From Thermococcus sp. LS1 (GTDB lineage: Archaea; Methanobacteriota_B; Thermococci; Thermococcales; Thermococcaceae): a DNA stretch of 64,000 bases. Both the position numbers and the translations under genes were made by a program. Positions 8,143 to 17,788 of this stretch are shown here, piece after piece. Where the stretch lies: positions 248,001 to 312,000 of the forward strand of contig NZ_SNUJ01000002.1 of NCBI RefSeq assembly GCF_012027395.1. Direction: 5' to 3'. Numbering within the stretch: position 1 is the first letter of the stretch; each line of letters opens with the position of its first letter. The notes beneath the pieces were generated by a model. The model did no database searches, had not been told where the DNA came from, and was given only the letters and a program-made list of their open reading frames with translations.

Positions 8143-9444
8143 ATGGAAGCTTTGGAGTTCGAAAGGAAGAAGGTTTTGAAGATTGGAATCGAGGATAAAG
8201 TTGAACCCTCGAAGGCTTTGGTTTTTGGCCTTCAGCACGTTCTGGCGATGTTTGGAGCGACCGTCACTGTTCCGCTGGTCGTGGGCGGTGCAATAGGTCT
8301 CAGCGGCGACCTGGTTGCCCTCATGATACAGGCGGTTCTTCTGGCCATGGGCATCGCGACACTTCTGCAGACGACGATAGGCTCGCGCTACCCGATAGTC
8401 CAGGGTTCGAGCTTCGCCTTCATCCCAGGGCTGATAGCGATAGGCTCAAGTATTGGCATGGCTGCCGTACAGGGTGCACTTATCGTGGGGGGCTTGATTG
8501 AGGCGGCTATAGGCTGGCTCGGTATAATCGGCAAGGTCAGAAAACTCTTCACACCTCTCGTCACAGGAGTTACAATAATGCTCATAGGCTTCAGCTTGGC
8601 GGACGTTGCCGTCAAGAACTTCCTCAACTTCTATGCCGACCCAAGTGGAAGCACCATCGTGAGCTCCGTCATCGTCGCGGGGGTTACCTTCCTCACAACA
8701 GTGTTCGTCGCACTGAAGGCAAAGGGCAGCCTCAAAGCAATGCCTGTTGTCATAGGTGCCCTAGTGGGCTACCTCGTCAGTATCCCTCTAGGCCTAGCCA
8801 ACTTCGACCTAGTGAAGAACCTTCCAGCATTCAGCCTGCCCAAGCTTCTTCCTTGGGGTGAGCCTATCTTTGACACGACGGCCATTGTTATCCTGCTTTT
8901 CGCATTCATGGTAAGCATAATCGAGAGCGTCGGCGACTACCACGCGATAGCCACCGTGACCGGCTCGGAAATAACGGAGAAGCACATAGCCCGCGGTATA
9001 GGTAGCGAAGGACTGGCCTGCTCGATAGCCGGCCTTTTGGGTGCCTGCGGAACGACAAGCTACTCCGAGAACATCGGTGTCGTTGCCCTGACAAAGGTCG
9101 GGAGCAGGCACGTCGTTCAGGTTGGTGCAGTCATTCTAATCCTTCTGTCGCTGGTTCCCAAGTTTGCGGGGGTTCTGGCATCGATGCCAGCCCCAGTGCT
9201 CGGCGGCCTCACACTGGCTCTCTACGGCATGATAAGCGTCACAGGGCTTAGGTTGATAACCGAAAAGGTCGAGCTCAACGACAGAAACACACTTATACTG
9301 GCTGCAGCTCTCATAGCCGGCCTTGGAGCACCGCAGCTTCCAGCAGAATTCCTCGCCCACTTTCCGGAGATAGTTTCCAGCATACTTGAGTCAGGCATGG
9401 CGGTTGGGGCGTTGACGGCAATAATCCTCGACAGGCTCCTCTGA
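8143..9444 (+). CDS. NCS2 family nucleobase (uracil/xanthine) permease
   Basis: 433 residues from ATG 8143; a longer frame from 8086 would start upstream of the TATA box (ACTTTTTAAAC, 8103-8113) and is rejected. There are about 12-14 hydrophobic segments. The family motifs QHVLAMFGATVTVPL (near residue 25), GSRYPIVQGSSFAFI (about 80) and ESVGDYHAIATVTG (about 265) with TTSYSENIGVVALTKVGSR (about 305) mark the UraA/PyrP/xanthine branch. It imports a nucleobase across the cytoplasmic membrane with a cation. The exact substrate is not determined. Confidence 0.92.
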   Translation: MEALEFERKKVLKIGIEDKVEPSKALVFGLQHVLAMFGATVTVPLVVGGAIGLSGDLVALMIQAVLLAMGIATLLQTTIGSRYPIVQGSSFAFIPGLIAIGSSIGMAAVQGALIVGGLIEAAIGWLGIIGKVRKLFTPLVTGVTIMLIGFSLADVAVKNFLNFYADPSGSTIVSSVIVAGVTFLTTVFVALKAKGSLKAMPVVIGALVGYLVSIPLGLANFDLVKNLPAFSLPKLLPWGEPIFDTTAIVILLFAFMVSIIESVGDYHAIATVTGSEITEKHIARGIGSEGLACSIAGLLGACGTTSYSENIGVVALTKVGSRHVVQVGAVILILLSLVPKFAGVLASMPAPVLGGLTLALYGMISVTGLRLITEKVELNDRNTLILAAALIAGLGAPQLPAEFLAHFPEIVSSILESGMAVGALTAIILDRLL

Positions 9445-9473
9445 CCTTTCAATTTTTGAGAAAAGAAAAGGAG

Positions 9474-10058
9474 TTAGTAGATGGGTCTCTCGTACGTCCC
9501 TCTAAACTCAAGCTCCTCGGGCATGTTAGAGAATGCTATTACCTGGTAGATTGCGGCAATTAGCAGCAGGATGCCTCCTATGAGTATTATGAGCGTTAAG
9601 GCACCCCACCAGAGCCATTTGGCGGTCTTCTGGAACTCTTCTACCCCAGTTATTTCGTACATGACCTCCCATGCCTGCTTCTGGAAGTATGCCGCCAGTA
9701 TAAACACGGCGATTATGAGTATGATGCCGAGCAGAACCATCCCTATACCGAATGCCACGTGAGGTTCATGCATGCCTCCTTCTGGCAATGTTATTGCTCC
9801 AACCAAGATGAAAACTATCGCGAATACCACTCCTACAATGGCCACAATGACGCTGTAGAGGTAATACTTGAAAGGCCTCTCATCACCAACCTTATCCCCG
9901 ATTCCCTTCAGGGCGATCAAGACCAGTATGAATGCAATCAGTGATAGCGTGCTTCCAAAGACGCCGATGTAGGGTATTGCTCCCATAAACGCCGCGACGA
10001 GCGCTAAGATTGATCCCCAGAGACCGAAGTTCTTTTCATTCCTGACGTCTATTCCCAT
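9474..10058 (-). CDS. DUF996 membrane protein
   Basis: 194 residues with five strongly hydrophobic segments (around 10-30, 35-50, 65-85, 100-125 and 150-175). The N-terminal MGIDVRNEKNFGLWGSILALV is typical of the archaeal DUF996 family. No catalytic residues can be seen and the role is unknown. It lies 86 nt after the end of the mbx operon on the same strand and could have its own promoter (TCTTAAAATC around 10095). Confidence 0.85.
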   Translation of the reverse strand: MGIDVRNEKNFGLWGSILALVAAFMGAIPYIGVFGSTLSLIAFILVLIALKGIGDKVGDERPFKYYLYSVIVAIVGVVFAIVFILVGAITLPEGGMHEPHVAFGIGMVLLGIILIIAVFILAAYFQKQAWEVMYEITGVEEFQKTAKWLWWGALTLIILIGGILLLIAAIYQVIAFSNMPEELEFRGTYERPIY

Positions 10059-10143
10059 AAGATTCCACCAGGTTAATAACTCACGAACTTCTTAAAATCA
10101 TTTCGAAAAAATGGCAGGAAATTAATGGGGGAGAAAAAGAGGT

Positions 10144-10854
10144 TCATTCTTTCTTTTCTTTTGCCTTCTCAACTGGCTTCTCTGCTTCCTTCTTCTCAGT
10201 GGGCTTTTCAACCGGCTTGGTATCATTCTTCTCCGCTGCTTTTGCAGCTGCCTTCTGAGTGGGCTTTGTCGGTGGCTTCGGCGGCCTGATGCCGTAGCCG
10301 AGTATCTTGAACTTCATGACCTCTCCGTCTCTCAGGTAGTAGGTGACCTCCTTCGTTTCCTTGTTGAACTCTATCTTCTCCACCGGGAACCTGTAGTCGG
10401 GGAACTTCTCGTTTATCTCCCTGAACTTGTCTGGATGGATTGGAACCCAGTCGAAGAGCTCCAGCTCCTCGTCCTTCCACTCGGTAGTGAGGATGTAGTT
10501 CTCGATGAAGCCCAGCGCTCCAGTTGGACAGACGTCGACACAGAACTCACAGAAGGTACACCTGCCGTAGTCTATCTTTGGATGTGGCCTCTTCTCCATC
10601 TTGCCATCCACTTCTATCCAGGTCATCTCTATTGCCCTCGCCGGACATATCTGGCCGCAGAAGTTACAGCCGACACACTTCTTCCAGTCGAGGGTGTGGA
10701 ATCCCCTGTAGTCCTTAGCTGCCTGTACCGTCTCGTAGGGTATCTTGATGGTAACTGGCTTCTTGAAGAGGTATTTGAGGCCCATCCAGGGCTTGATGAA
10801 CGATGGCTTCTTCCTGATTTTCTCTTCTGGGGCGACCTTAAAATCAACCTCCAT
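10144..10854 (-). CDS. mbxN: Mbx/MBS complex ferredoxin-like subunit N (NuoI-like)
   Basis: 236 residues from the ATG at 10854 (AGGTG six nt upstream). Two 4Fe-4S motifs are seen: CVGCNFCGQICPA (about 60-72) and CTFCEFCVDVCPTGAL (about 100-115). This is the electron-wire subunit of the membrane-bound sulfane reductase related to complex I NuoI. The C-terminal 45 residues are an unusual Lys/Glu/Pro/Ala tail (PPKPPTKPTQ..., ending KAKEKKE). It is the last gene of the 13-gene operon. Confidence 0.92.
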   Translation of the reverse strand: MEVDFKVAPEEKIRKKPSFIKPWMGLKYLFKKPVTIKIPYETVQAAKDYRGFHTLDWKKCVGCNFCGQICPARAIEMTWIEVDGKMEKRPHPKIDYGRCTFCEFCVDVCPTGALGFIENYILTTEWKDEELELFDWVPIHPDKFREINEKFPDYRFPVEKIEFNKETKEVTYYLRDGEVMKFKILGYGIRPPKPPTKPTQKAAAKAAEKNDTKPVEKPTEKKEAEKPVEKAKEKKE

Positions 10855-10859
10855 CTTCA

Positions 10860-12035
10860 TCACCTGTCGATGTCCGGTGGACAGTTGTCAAGGCTCATCA
10901 ATATCACGGGGACGTCAGCTATTCTTGCTCCAACCAAGAGCTGCTCGAGAACCCTGACTCCGTGGGCTATACTTGGGCCCCTTATCTGCACTCTGTACGG
11001 CTTGTGCTTTCCATCACTGACGACGTAGGCACCAAAGTCGCCCTTCGTTGATTCCACGTGGGCAAATGCATCTCCTGCCGGAACCTTAAACCTCGGGAGA
11101 TTCTTGAGCCTGGGATCTTCAACCTTGTACGGTCCACTCGGCGGCCCCATCTCGAGGAGCTGGTCGAGGATGTAGAGATCCTGCTCAAGCTCGAAGCGCC
11201 TTATCAAAGCCCTTGCGAGGGCATCACCCTCCTTCAGGACGGGAACCTCGAAGTCGAGCTCTGGGTAGAGCAGGTATGGGTCAGCTCTCCTCACGTCGTA
11301 GGCGACTCCAGTTGCTCTAAGGTTTGGCCCAGTGACGCCTTCAGCGAGGGCAAACTTCTTGTCCATCACTCCAATTCCCTCAAGCCTCCTGTGGGCGACA
11401 TAGTTCTCGAAGACAAGGTTGTCGAAGTCTGGTAACTTGCTCCTGATGTACTTAACGGTGTCCTTGAGCTGGCGGAGCCACTTGTCGCCCGGAATGTCCC
11501 TCCTGACACCGCCGGGGATGGTGTATATGTGATAGACCCTGGCACCGGTCAGCTGCTCGAAGAGGGCCATCAGCCTCTCCCTGTATGCAGCGGCCCACTG
11601 GCCGGCAGTGTAGACACCGAGCTTGAAGCTCAGGCCCATTATCCAGAACAGATATGCGGAAACCCTCGCCATCTCGAGGACGGTTGTTCTAATCCACTGG
11701 GCCCTTTCTGGAACCTCCCAGCCAATTATCTCATCAACGGCCATTGAGTAGATTGCCTCGGGGACGTCTGGCTCTGGAACACAGATTCTAAGGAGGAGCG
11801 CTATGTTCGTGTACCACGGCCTGTACTCGGCGAGCTTCTCAAAGCCTCTGTGGAGGAAGCCGGGGTTGGCTATGGCCTTCACAACCCTGTGGCCGTCCAT
11901 CTTGAGGATTATGCTGAAGTTCTCAGTAGCCATGTGCTGTGGGCCAAAGAACAACTCGTAAGTGTCCTTATCGATTGGGAGCAGATCCATCCCATTTTCT
12001 CTCGCTTCCCGAATGAGCTCATTCTGTGAAACCAT
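10860..12035 (-). CDS. mbxL: Mbx/MBS catalytic-like large subunit L (NuoD-like, no NiFe site)
   Basis: 391 residues from ATG 12035, which follows GAGGTGAGAGTT. It is homologous to the NiFe-hydrogenase large subunit and NuoD. The N-terminal CxxC of hydrogenases is replaced by LLRICVPEPD (one Cys). The C-terminal DPCxxC is LDNCPPDIDR (one Cys). A NiFe centre cannot form, which fits the known MBS, where this subunit takes part in polysulfide reduction rather than H2 formation. It forms the peripheral arm with J, K and N. Confidence 0.93.
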   Translation of the reverse strand: MVSQNELIREARENGMDLLPIDKDTYELFFGPQHMATENFSIILKMDGHRVVKAIANPGFLHRGFEKLAEYRPWYTNIALLLRICVPEPDVPEAIYSMAVDEIIGWEVPERAQWIRTTVLEMARVSAYLFWIMGLSFKLGVYTAGQWAAAYRERLMALFEQLTGARVYHIYTIPGGVRRDIPGDKWLRQLKDTVKYIRSKLPDFDNLVFENYVAHRRLEGIGVMDKKFALAEGVTGPNLRATGVAYDVRRADPYLLYPELDFEVPVLKEGDALARALIRRFELEQDLYILDQLLEMGPPSGPYKVEDPRLKNLPRFKVPAGDAFAHVESTKGDFGAYVVSDGKHKPYRVQIRGPSIAHGVRVLEQLLVGARIADVPVILMSLDNCPPDIDR

Positions 12036-12045
12036 AACTCTCACC

Positions 12046-12579
12046 TCAAATCACGTAGTTGTCCTTATCCTCATCGAACCTGTCGAGCAGCTTGTACTTC
12101 TTCTTCACGTAGGTCAGCATGTCGAAGTCCTTTCTGTGCGGGAAGAGCCCCTGCTCGGTGTCGTCGAGGATCCACGGCATCTCCATCTTCTCGTTGCCCT
12201 CGAAGTAGACTCCAAAGAAGTCGTGGGCGTCCCTCTCGTAGGTCTCAGCCACAGGGTATATGTCCTTGACGGTCGGCATCCTTGCCTTATCGAGATCCCT
12301 CGGAATCCGTGTTCTGACCATGGCGTGGGTTCTGTGGGTCACGCTCCACATCTGATAGATGAGCTCAAGCTCGCCGTCGTTGGGCCAGTCAACGGTCGTT
12401 ATCTGGAGCATGAGCTCGAAGTCGTTCTCCTTGAGCAGCATGAGGAAGTCCCTTATCCTGTCTGCTGGAATGCTGAACTCAATCCTCCGTTCGCGCCGCA
12501 CCTTGCCCTCGGCGTAGGGAGCTTTTTCAAGGATTTTGTCAACGAGCATCTGCTCTCTCTCCCACTTGACTTCACCCAT
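12046..12579 (-). CDS. mbxK: Mbx/MBS subunit K (NuoC-like)
   Basis: 177 residues from ATG 12579, which follows GGAGGAG; a longer frame reaching 12624 overlaps mbxJ and is less likely. The NuoC/30-kDa signature is seen as TVKDIYPVAETYERDAHDFFG (about residues 110-130). It is a soluble structural subunit holding the L and J subunits in the peripheral arm. Confidence 0.9.
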   Translation of the reverse strand: MGEVKWEREQMLVDKILEKAPYAEGKVRRERRIEFSIPADRIRDFLMLLKENDFELMLQITTVDWPNDGELELIYQMWSVTHRTHAMVRTRIPRDLDKARMPTVKDIYPVAETYERDAHDFFGVYFEGNEKMEMPWILDDTEQGLFPHRKDFDMLTYVKKKYKLLDRFDEDKDNYVI

Positions 12580-12584
12580 CCCGT

Positions 12585-13157
12585 TCACTCCTCCTTTTTC
12601 TTGTCCATCAGCCATGGAATCCACCTCCTAGCTTCTCTCTCACGCCATCCCTCGCCGAAGAGCTCATCCTGGTTCTTCTTGTACCACTCGTAGTTCTCTT
12701 TGTACCTCTTCCATCCGTCTGCTGTTCCGTTCTCAATCATCTCCATTATCTTCTGGATTCCATCCATGACTGCCTCTGGCCTCGGCATACATCCGGCTAT
12801 GACGACATCGACCGGGATGTACTTGTCGAGGTGCTTGATGGCGTTGTAGGCGTCCCAGTAGATTCCACCGTTGAGCGGGCAGGAGCCGTGGGCCAGGACG
12901 TACTTTGGATCGGGCGCCATCTCGTAGGTGATTATGATTCTCTTGAGGGTCTTCGGCGTAACGTAGCCCGTGATGAGGAAGAGGTCGTACTGCCTTGGGC
13001 TCGGGTCTGGCATCATACCGAATCGCTCTAGGTCATACCTTGACGTCATGAGGGGCGGCATCTCTATACCGCCACATCCGGTACAGAACGCCACAATCCA
13101 AAGGCTCTTCTTTCTCGCATAATTAAAGAGAGGTTCGAAGAGTCTCCAGTCCACCAT
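12585..13157 (-). CDS. mbxJ: Mbx/MBS subunit J (NuoB-like, proximal 4Fe-4S)
   Basis: 190 residues; ATG 13157 has GAGGTG at the best spacing, with ATG 13163 as alternative. Cluster ligands are in FCTGCGGIE (near residue 25), HGSCPLNGG (about 90) and VIAGCMPRPE (about 120), the N2-type proximal cluster of complex I and group 4 hydrogenases. It passes electrons from mbxN clusters to the mbxL active-site region. Confidence 0.92.
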   Translation of the reverse strand: MVDWRLFEPLFNYARKKSLWIVAFCTGCGGIEMPPLMTSRYDLERFGMMPDPSPRQYDLFLITGYVTPKTLKRIIITYEMAPDPKYVLAHGSCPLNGGIYWDAYNAIKHLDKYIPVDVVIAGCMPRPEAVMDGIQKIMEMIENGTADGWKRYKENYEWYKKNQDELFGEGWREREARRWIPWLMDKKKEE

Positions 13158-13167
13158 TTTCATCACC

Positions 13168-14097
13168 TCACAGGCTTGCAAGTATCGCTCCGAGTGCGGC
13201 TATGATGGTCGGCCACTTCCAGTAGAACTTGGCCGCCTGGTCAATCGTGAACCTCGGGAATATCGTGCTGACGAACACCGCTATGAGGAGCACCGCTATC
13301 TGCTTGACGAGGAGTATTGCAAGGCTGGCAATGGTGTTCAGTATCGGGCTTGCGAAGGCAGTAATAACTGCTCCGCCAAGGAATATGTTGCTGAAGAACA
13401 GCGTCTCTGCGAAGAGTCCTATGGCGTGCTGTATCTGGAGTATTCCCATGTGCTTTCCGCCGAACTCGACCATTGGACCGAGGGAGATTTCACCGGGTGC
13501 AATCATGATGTCGAAGGGCTCCTTGCCAAACATTGCCTGAAGGACAATGTCGTAGGCTATTGCCGCGAGGAGCAGTGAAACGTGGGTTATGCTCCATCCC
13601 ATCGTCTGCTGGGCCATGACTATCTCGTAGGTGCTGAAGGTTCCGTAAAACTCTGCGAGTGCTATTATCGCGAAGCCGAGGGGCACCTGAATGGCGAGCA
13701 TAGTAAGCAGGGCTCTCTGGGCACCTATTCCTGCATAGGGGTTTCCTGAGCTCATTGCAGCGAACATTATTCCCAGCATCGGTATCTCGAGGAGGAAGGT
13801 GATGAGGATGAGGTCACCGTAGGCCCTGAGTATGCTGACGCTTCCCAGCGGGATGAAGAACAAAGCCAGTATCGTGGCTCCAAGGGCGTAGATGATGCCG
13901 AAGTCGTAGATTAATCCGTGGGTAATGTTCTCCTTCTTGCCGAAGAACTTGATGGTGTCAAGTATGGGCTGATAGATCGGCGGTCCTACCCTTCTGTGTA
14001 TCCTTGCGCTTACTTTCCTGATTATTCCCATGAACATGAACCCGACGAAGGTCGCATAAATTAGGAGAAATAAAGCCTTCAGCGCTACCTCAAGCAT
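13168..14097 (-). CDS. mbxM: Mbx/MBS membrane subunit M (NuoH-like)
   Basis: 309 residues with eight hydrophobic segments. The NuoH features are RKVSARIHRRVGPPIYQP (about residues 28-45) and the acidic loop KEPFDIMIAPGEISLGPMVEFGGK (about 190-215). It joins the peripheral arm to the ion-pumping membrane arm. Four-nt spacing on both sides marks it as an internal gene of the operon. Confidence 0.92.
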   Translation of the reverse strand: MLEVALKALFLLIYATFVGFMFMGIIRKVSARIHRRVGPPIYQPILDTIKFFGKKENITHGLIYDFGIIYALGATILALFFIPLGSVSILRAYGDLILITFLLEIPMLGIMFAAMSSGNPYAGIGAQRALLTMLAIQVPLGFAIIALAEFYGTFSTYEIVMAQQTMGWSITHVSLLLAAIAYDIVLQAMFGKEPFDIMIAPGEISLGPMVEFGGKHMGILQIQHAIGLFAETLFFSNIFLGGAVITAFASPILNTIASLAILLVKQIAVLLIAVFVSTIFPRFTIDQAAKFYWKWPTIIAALGAILASL

Positions 14098-14100
14098 TCT

Positions 14101-15963
14101 TCACACCCCCCACATAGCGAGGATTAACAGGACTATGGCAAGATACCAGGCATAGCTCTGGACGTTTCCATTGTAGACGTAGTTCCTCATGGTCTCGGCG
14201 AAGTCCTCAACAGTCTTTCCAACGTCCTTGTAGAACCTGTCAAAGCTCATTCTGAGCCAGAAGGACAGGGCCTCCTTGAGCGGAAGGAAGAAGTTCCTCC
14301 TGATGGTGAGGTTGTACTCCATCGTTACTGGGTTTCCTGACTGGTAGGTGTCCGTAACGGGGACTTTTCTCACGCCTGCCCCCATGAAGTAGACTATGGC
14401 CGCAATGAGCATGCCGACCACGAACCAGACGGTGAGGAGGAGGCCGTTGTACTTACCGAAGCCGAGGTTCAGCTCCCATATAGTTCCACCGATGACCTCT
14501 CTGCCGAATATCTTGTTCAGCTCCTGGGCCACAAGACCTGGAGCGACACCGAAGACAACGTTGAGCACCGCAAGTATGCCCATGCCTATGGCAAGTGGCA
14601 ATGGAGCGTCCTTGGTGTCATCAAGGTCGGTTGGCCTCTGACCGAACCAGACTGCGTAGGTGAACCTGATGAGGTAGACGAAACCTACGGCACTTCCAAA
14701 GAACACCATGCCGCCGAGTATTGGCATGTTCTGGCTTATGACCGACTCAAAGATTAGCCACTTGCTGGCGAAGCCGACCATCGGCGGAATTCCGGCGAGG
14801 CTGAGTATAGCTACGAAGGCCATTGCAAATGTTACTGGCATCTTCTCTGCCAGGCCGCCCATGTCCTTGAACTCCGTCTTCCCGGTGCGGTAGATTATGG
14901 TGGCCACTATGAGGAAGAACAGTCCCTTGAAGAGGGCGTGGCTAATGGCGTGGTAGATGGCGGCTTCAATGCTCAATGCCGTCCCAACGCCTATGCCCAC
15001 GAGGATGTAGCCGAGCTGGCTTATACTGGAGTAGGCGAAGAGCTTCCTGATGTCCTCCTGGAGCGCCGCGAGGATGCCGCCGACGATAATGGTTAGACCA
15101 CCGAGGAATGCTATGATGTAGCCGAACTTGGGGACGGTTCTAATCGTTCCGAATTCATAGAGCAGGCGGTAGCCTATGAGCATGTAGATGAGGATAAATC
15201 CGTAAACGCCAGTCTTGCTGAGGACGCCGCTGAACATCGCGGTGTAGCTCTGGTTGGTCTCGCTGTAGGCATCGGGCGCCCACACGTGAAGCGGGAACAT
15301 CCCGGCCTTAACGCCGAAGGCGACCAGGAAGAGACCGAAGATTAACGCAATTTCGCCCCTGCTGAAGAGGGTAGATGAGCCGACAGCCGCCAGTGCTGCG
15401 TCCTGTGAGAACGCTCTGTAAACTTCTATAAAGCTGAAGGAGCCGACTTTGGCGTAGATTATGCCTATCGCTATGAGCATCGCGTAGGCTCCGATAACGC
15501 TGAGCACGAAGTACTTGAGTGAGGCCTCCCTGTTGTACTTGAGCACCATCATGAAGCTTCCGAAGGTCATGATTTCCCAGAAGATGAAGAACCCTAACAG
15601 GTCGTAGGCTATGAAGATGCCGTAGACGCCGGTGAGGCTCATCAGGGCAAACAGCCACTCGTAGCCGTTCTTTGAGGTTGAGACCATTCCAAGCACTGCG
15701 GCAAGGCCAACAACACCGGCTATCATAGCGAATATCCAGCTCATGTGGGTTAATGTGAACTCAAGGGTGAAGCCGGCAAAGTTCAGCGTGTACTGTATCA
15801 TTCCTTCGGCATCAACGGTCGGATAGAGCTTGATGAGGTAAGCTAGGGGAAGGGCTGCACCGGCAACGCCGAGCAGCTCTCTAATACCTTTGATGTCAAG
15901 CGCCCAGGCGATAACGCCAGCAATCAGAGGCGCGAAAATGATAATGATAAGTTCGTTAATCAT
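14101..15963 (-). CDS. mbxH': Mbx/MBS antiporter-like subunit H' (second MrpD/NuoL-type)
   Basis: 620 residues with about 15 hydrophobic segments and an extended C-terminal region ending in an amphipathic stretch and a last membrane helix. The family core is seen at TFGSFMMVLKYNREASLKYFVLS and FPLHVWAPDAYSETNQSYTAMFSGVLSKTG. The presence of two antiporter-like subunits, H and H', distinguishes Mbx from Mbh and from simple Mrp antiporters. It overlaps the stop of mbxH by 4 nt. Confidence 0.93.
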   Translation of the reverse strand: MINELIIIIFAPLIAGVIAWALDIKGIRELLGVAGAALPLAYLIKLYPTVDAEGMIQYTLNFAGFTLEFTLTHMSWIFAMIAGVVGLAAVLGMVSTSKNGYEWLFALMSLTGVYGIFIAYDLLGFFIFWEIMTFGSFMMVLKYNREASLKYFVLSVIGAYAMLIAIGIIYAKVGSFSFIEVYRAFSQDAALAAVGSSTLFSRGEIALIFGLFLVAFGVKAGMFPLHVWAPDAYSETNQSYTAMFSGVLSKTGVYGFILIYMLIGYRLLYEFGTIRTVPKFGYIIAFLGGLTIIVGGILAALQEDIRKLFAYSSISQLGYILVGIGVGTALSIEAAIYHAISHALFKGLFFLIVATIIYRTGKTEFKDMGGLAEKMPVTFAMAFVAILSLAGIPPMVGFASKWLIFESVISQNMPILGGMVFFGSAVGFVYLIRFTYAVWFGQRPTDLDDTKDAPLPLAIGMGILAVLNVVFGVAPGLVAQELNKIFGREVIGGTIWELNLGFGKYNGLLLTVWFVVGMLIAAIVYFMGAGVRKVPVTDTYQSGNPVTMEYNLTIRRNFFLPLKEALSFWLRMSFDRFYKDVGKTVEDFAETMRNYVYNGNVQSYAWYLAIVLLILAMWGV

Positions 15964-17447
15964 GCTCCCACCCCCATCAGTGGAACGTTCTTAACGTACT
16001 GGGCCACGTTGAAGATGTCCTCCCCAGCCTTCCTGGCGAGCTCCCAAACGTAGTCCGGGTAGACTCCTATGACGACCACCAAAGCCGCGAGGAAGAGCAT
16101 CATGAGGCCGATGACCATGCTCTCGCTGATTCTCTCCCCCTCTCCTTCGAACCATATGGCGTGGAGCAGCCTGAAGTAATAGACCGCCTCCACGACGCTC
16201 GCTGAAAGTACAAGTACTGCCGCCCAGGTGTAGCCGACGTTCAGGGTCGCAAGGATTATTCTGATTTTGCTCCAGAAGACGTTGAAGAGCGGTATTCCGA
16301 TGGTGGCTACTGCACCAACTGAGATAGCGAAGGCCGTGAGCGGCATCCTCCTGCCGAGTCCCTGGAACTTCTCCAGCTCTGCACCGCCGAGGGTTATCGC
16401 CACGTAGCCGACGGCGAGGAACAGGAGAGCTTTGACTATCGCGTGGTTGACCATGTGGAAGACACCAGCGTCAACGCCGGCCTGAGTGCCGAGGGCGAAG
16501 GCGAGTGCTATGAGGCCTATCTGGGCGATACTGGAGTAGGCTATCATCCTCTTGACGTTCTTCTGCCTAAGCGCTGCCAGCTCAGCAACGACGACGGTGA
16601 GGGTGGCCATTACGATGAGCAGCCTAAGCACTGAGCCCCAGCTCTCGACGACCTGCATGAGGTAGAGAATCCTCGCCATGGCGTAGAGGGCAGCCTTGAC
16701 GACAAAGGCGGAGAACATGACGGTGATTGGGTGCGGTGCTGCCTGATAAGCGTCGGGCGCCCAGGCGTTGAGCGGGAAGAGCTCAGCCTCGACCGCCAGA
16801 CCTAGGATTATGAGCGCGAGGCCGACCTGGGCTACGGTGGGATCCATAGTTGCTGCGAGCTGGGCTATTTGAGCCATGTTGAGGGTTCCGAGGGAGCCGT
16901 AGATTAAAGCGACACCGATGAGGAAGAAGCTTGAACCGATTCCACCGAGGATGATGTACTTCATTGAAGCTTCGGCCGCTTCACCGGTCTTGTTGTAGGC
17001 CGTGAGGGCGTAGGCAGTTATTGCCGTTATCTCCATGAAGACGAAGAGATTGAATATATCACCGGTCGCTATCATTCCGGTGGCACCGAGCATCAGCAGG
17101 AGGAAGAGCATGGCATACTTGTCGATGGGTTCGGTTTTGACCGCGCTGATGCTGAAGACCGCAGTGAAGAGGCTGACGACTGCTATTATGAGTACGAAGA
17201 GCGCCGCGAAATGGCCGAGGTAGAGGTTGATTCCAACGGGTGGCTTCCAGCCGCCGGCGATGACTATTATTGGCTGGCCAGTGGTATAGACCTCTTTGAA
17301 GACCCATGCGGCTATTCCAGTCTGGAGGGCGGTAACTAGGATCAGGAAGTACCTGACGGCGTTCTTCCCCATTCCCTTAAACACGGGGACGAAGAACGCG
17401 CTGATGAGGGGTAACGCTATGAGCAGAGCAGCGTACTGCCCGTTCAT
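15960..17447 (-). CDS. mbxH: Mbx/MBS antiporter-like subunit H (MrpD-type)
   Basis: 495 residues and about 14 membrane segments. Typical motifs are ITAYALTAYNKTGEAAEASMKY (about residues 130-150), LFPLNAWAPDAYQAAPHPIT (about 220-240) and AYSSIAQIGLIALAFALG (about 310-328), with the conserved acidic and lysine residues of proton/sodium channels. It carries out ion translocation coupled to electron transfer. Its end overlaps the start of H' and its start overlaps mbxG. Confidence 0.93.
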   Translation of the reverse strand: MNGQYAALLIALPLISAFFVPVFKGMGKNAVRYFLILVTALQTGIAAWVFKEVYTTGQPIIVIAGGWKPPVGINLYLGHFAALFVLIIAVVSLFTAVFSISAVKTEPIDKYAMLFLLLMLGATGMIATGDIFNLFVFMEITAITAYALTAYNKTGEAAEASMKYIILGGIGSSFFLIGVALIYGSLGTLNMAQIAQLAATMDPTVAQVGLALIILGLAVEAELFPLNAWAPDAYQAAPHPITVMFSAFVVKAALYAMARILYLMQVVESWGSVLRLLIVMATLTVVVAELAALRQKNVKRMIAYSSIAQIGLIALAFALGTQAGVDAGVFHMVNHAIVKALLFLAVGYVAITLGGAELEKFQGLGRRMPLTAFAISVGAVATIGIPLFNVFWSKIRIILATLNVGYTWAAVLVLSASVVEAVYYFRLLHAIWFEGEGERISESMVIGLMMLFLAALVVVIGVYPDYVWELARKAGEDIFNVAQYVKNVPLMGVGA

Positions 17448-17788
17448 CCTCTCAACCTCCTTATCTCTTCAACGTTAAGGGTTCCGTACTTCTCGTAAAT
17501 CAGGATGGCAACGCTAAGGGCCATGGCGGTGGTGGCAACTCCGATAACTATCGCCGTGAGAACCAATGCCTGCGGAATCGGGTCAACTGCCTGGCTCGGA
17601 CCTATTCCTTCGCTCAGTATTGGGGCGCTCTTGCCGCTCACGTAGCCAATGCTGATGAGTAGCAGGTTAACGCCCGTTTCCATTATGCTGAGGCCTATGA
17701 GAATCTTGAGCAGGTTCTTTTTCACTAGGATCGCGTAGAGGCCTATGAGGATGAGCGCTATCGCACCAAAGTAGTAGACGCTTATCAT
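17444..17788 (-). CDS. mbxG: Mbx/MBS subunit G (MrpC/NuoK-like)
   Basis: 114 residues with three membrane segments. The NuoK/MrpC pattern is visible in LLKILIGLSIMETGVNLLLISIG (about 28-50), with the buried Glu in the second helix, and in PQALVLTAIVIGVATTAMALSVAIL. It is part of the Mrp-like module. Confidence 0.9.
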   Translation of the reverse strand: MISVYYFGAIALILIGLYAILVKKNLLKILIGLSIMETGVNLLLISIGYVSGKSAPILSEGIGPSQAVDPIPQALVLTAIVIGVATTAMALSVAILIYEKYGTLNVEEIRRLRG

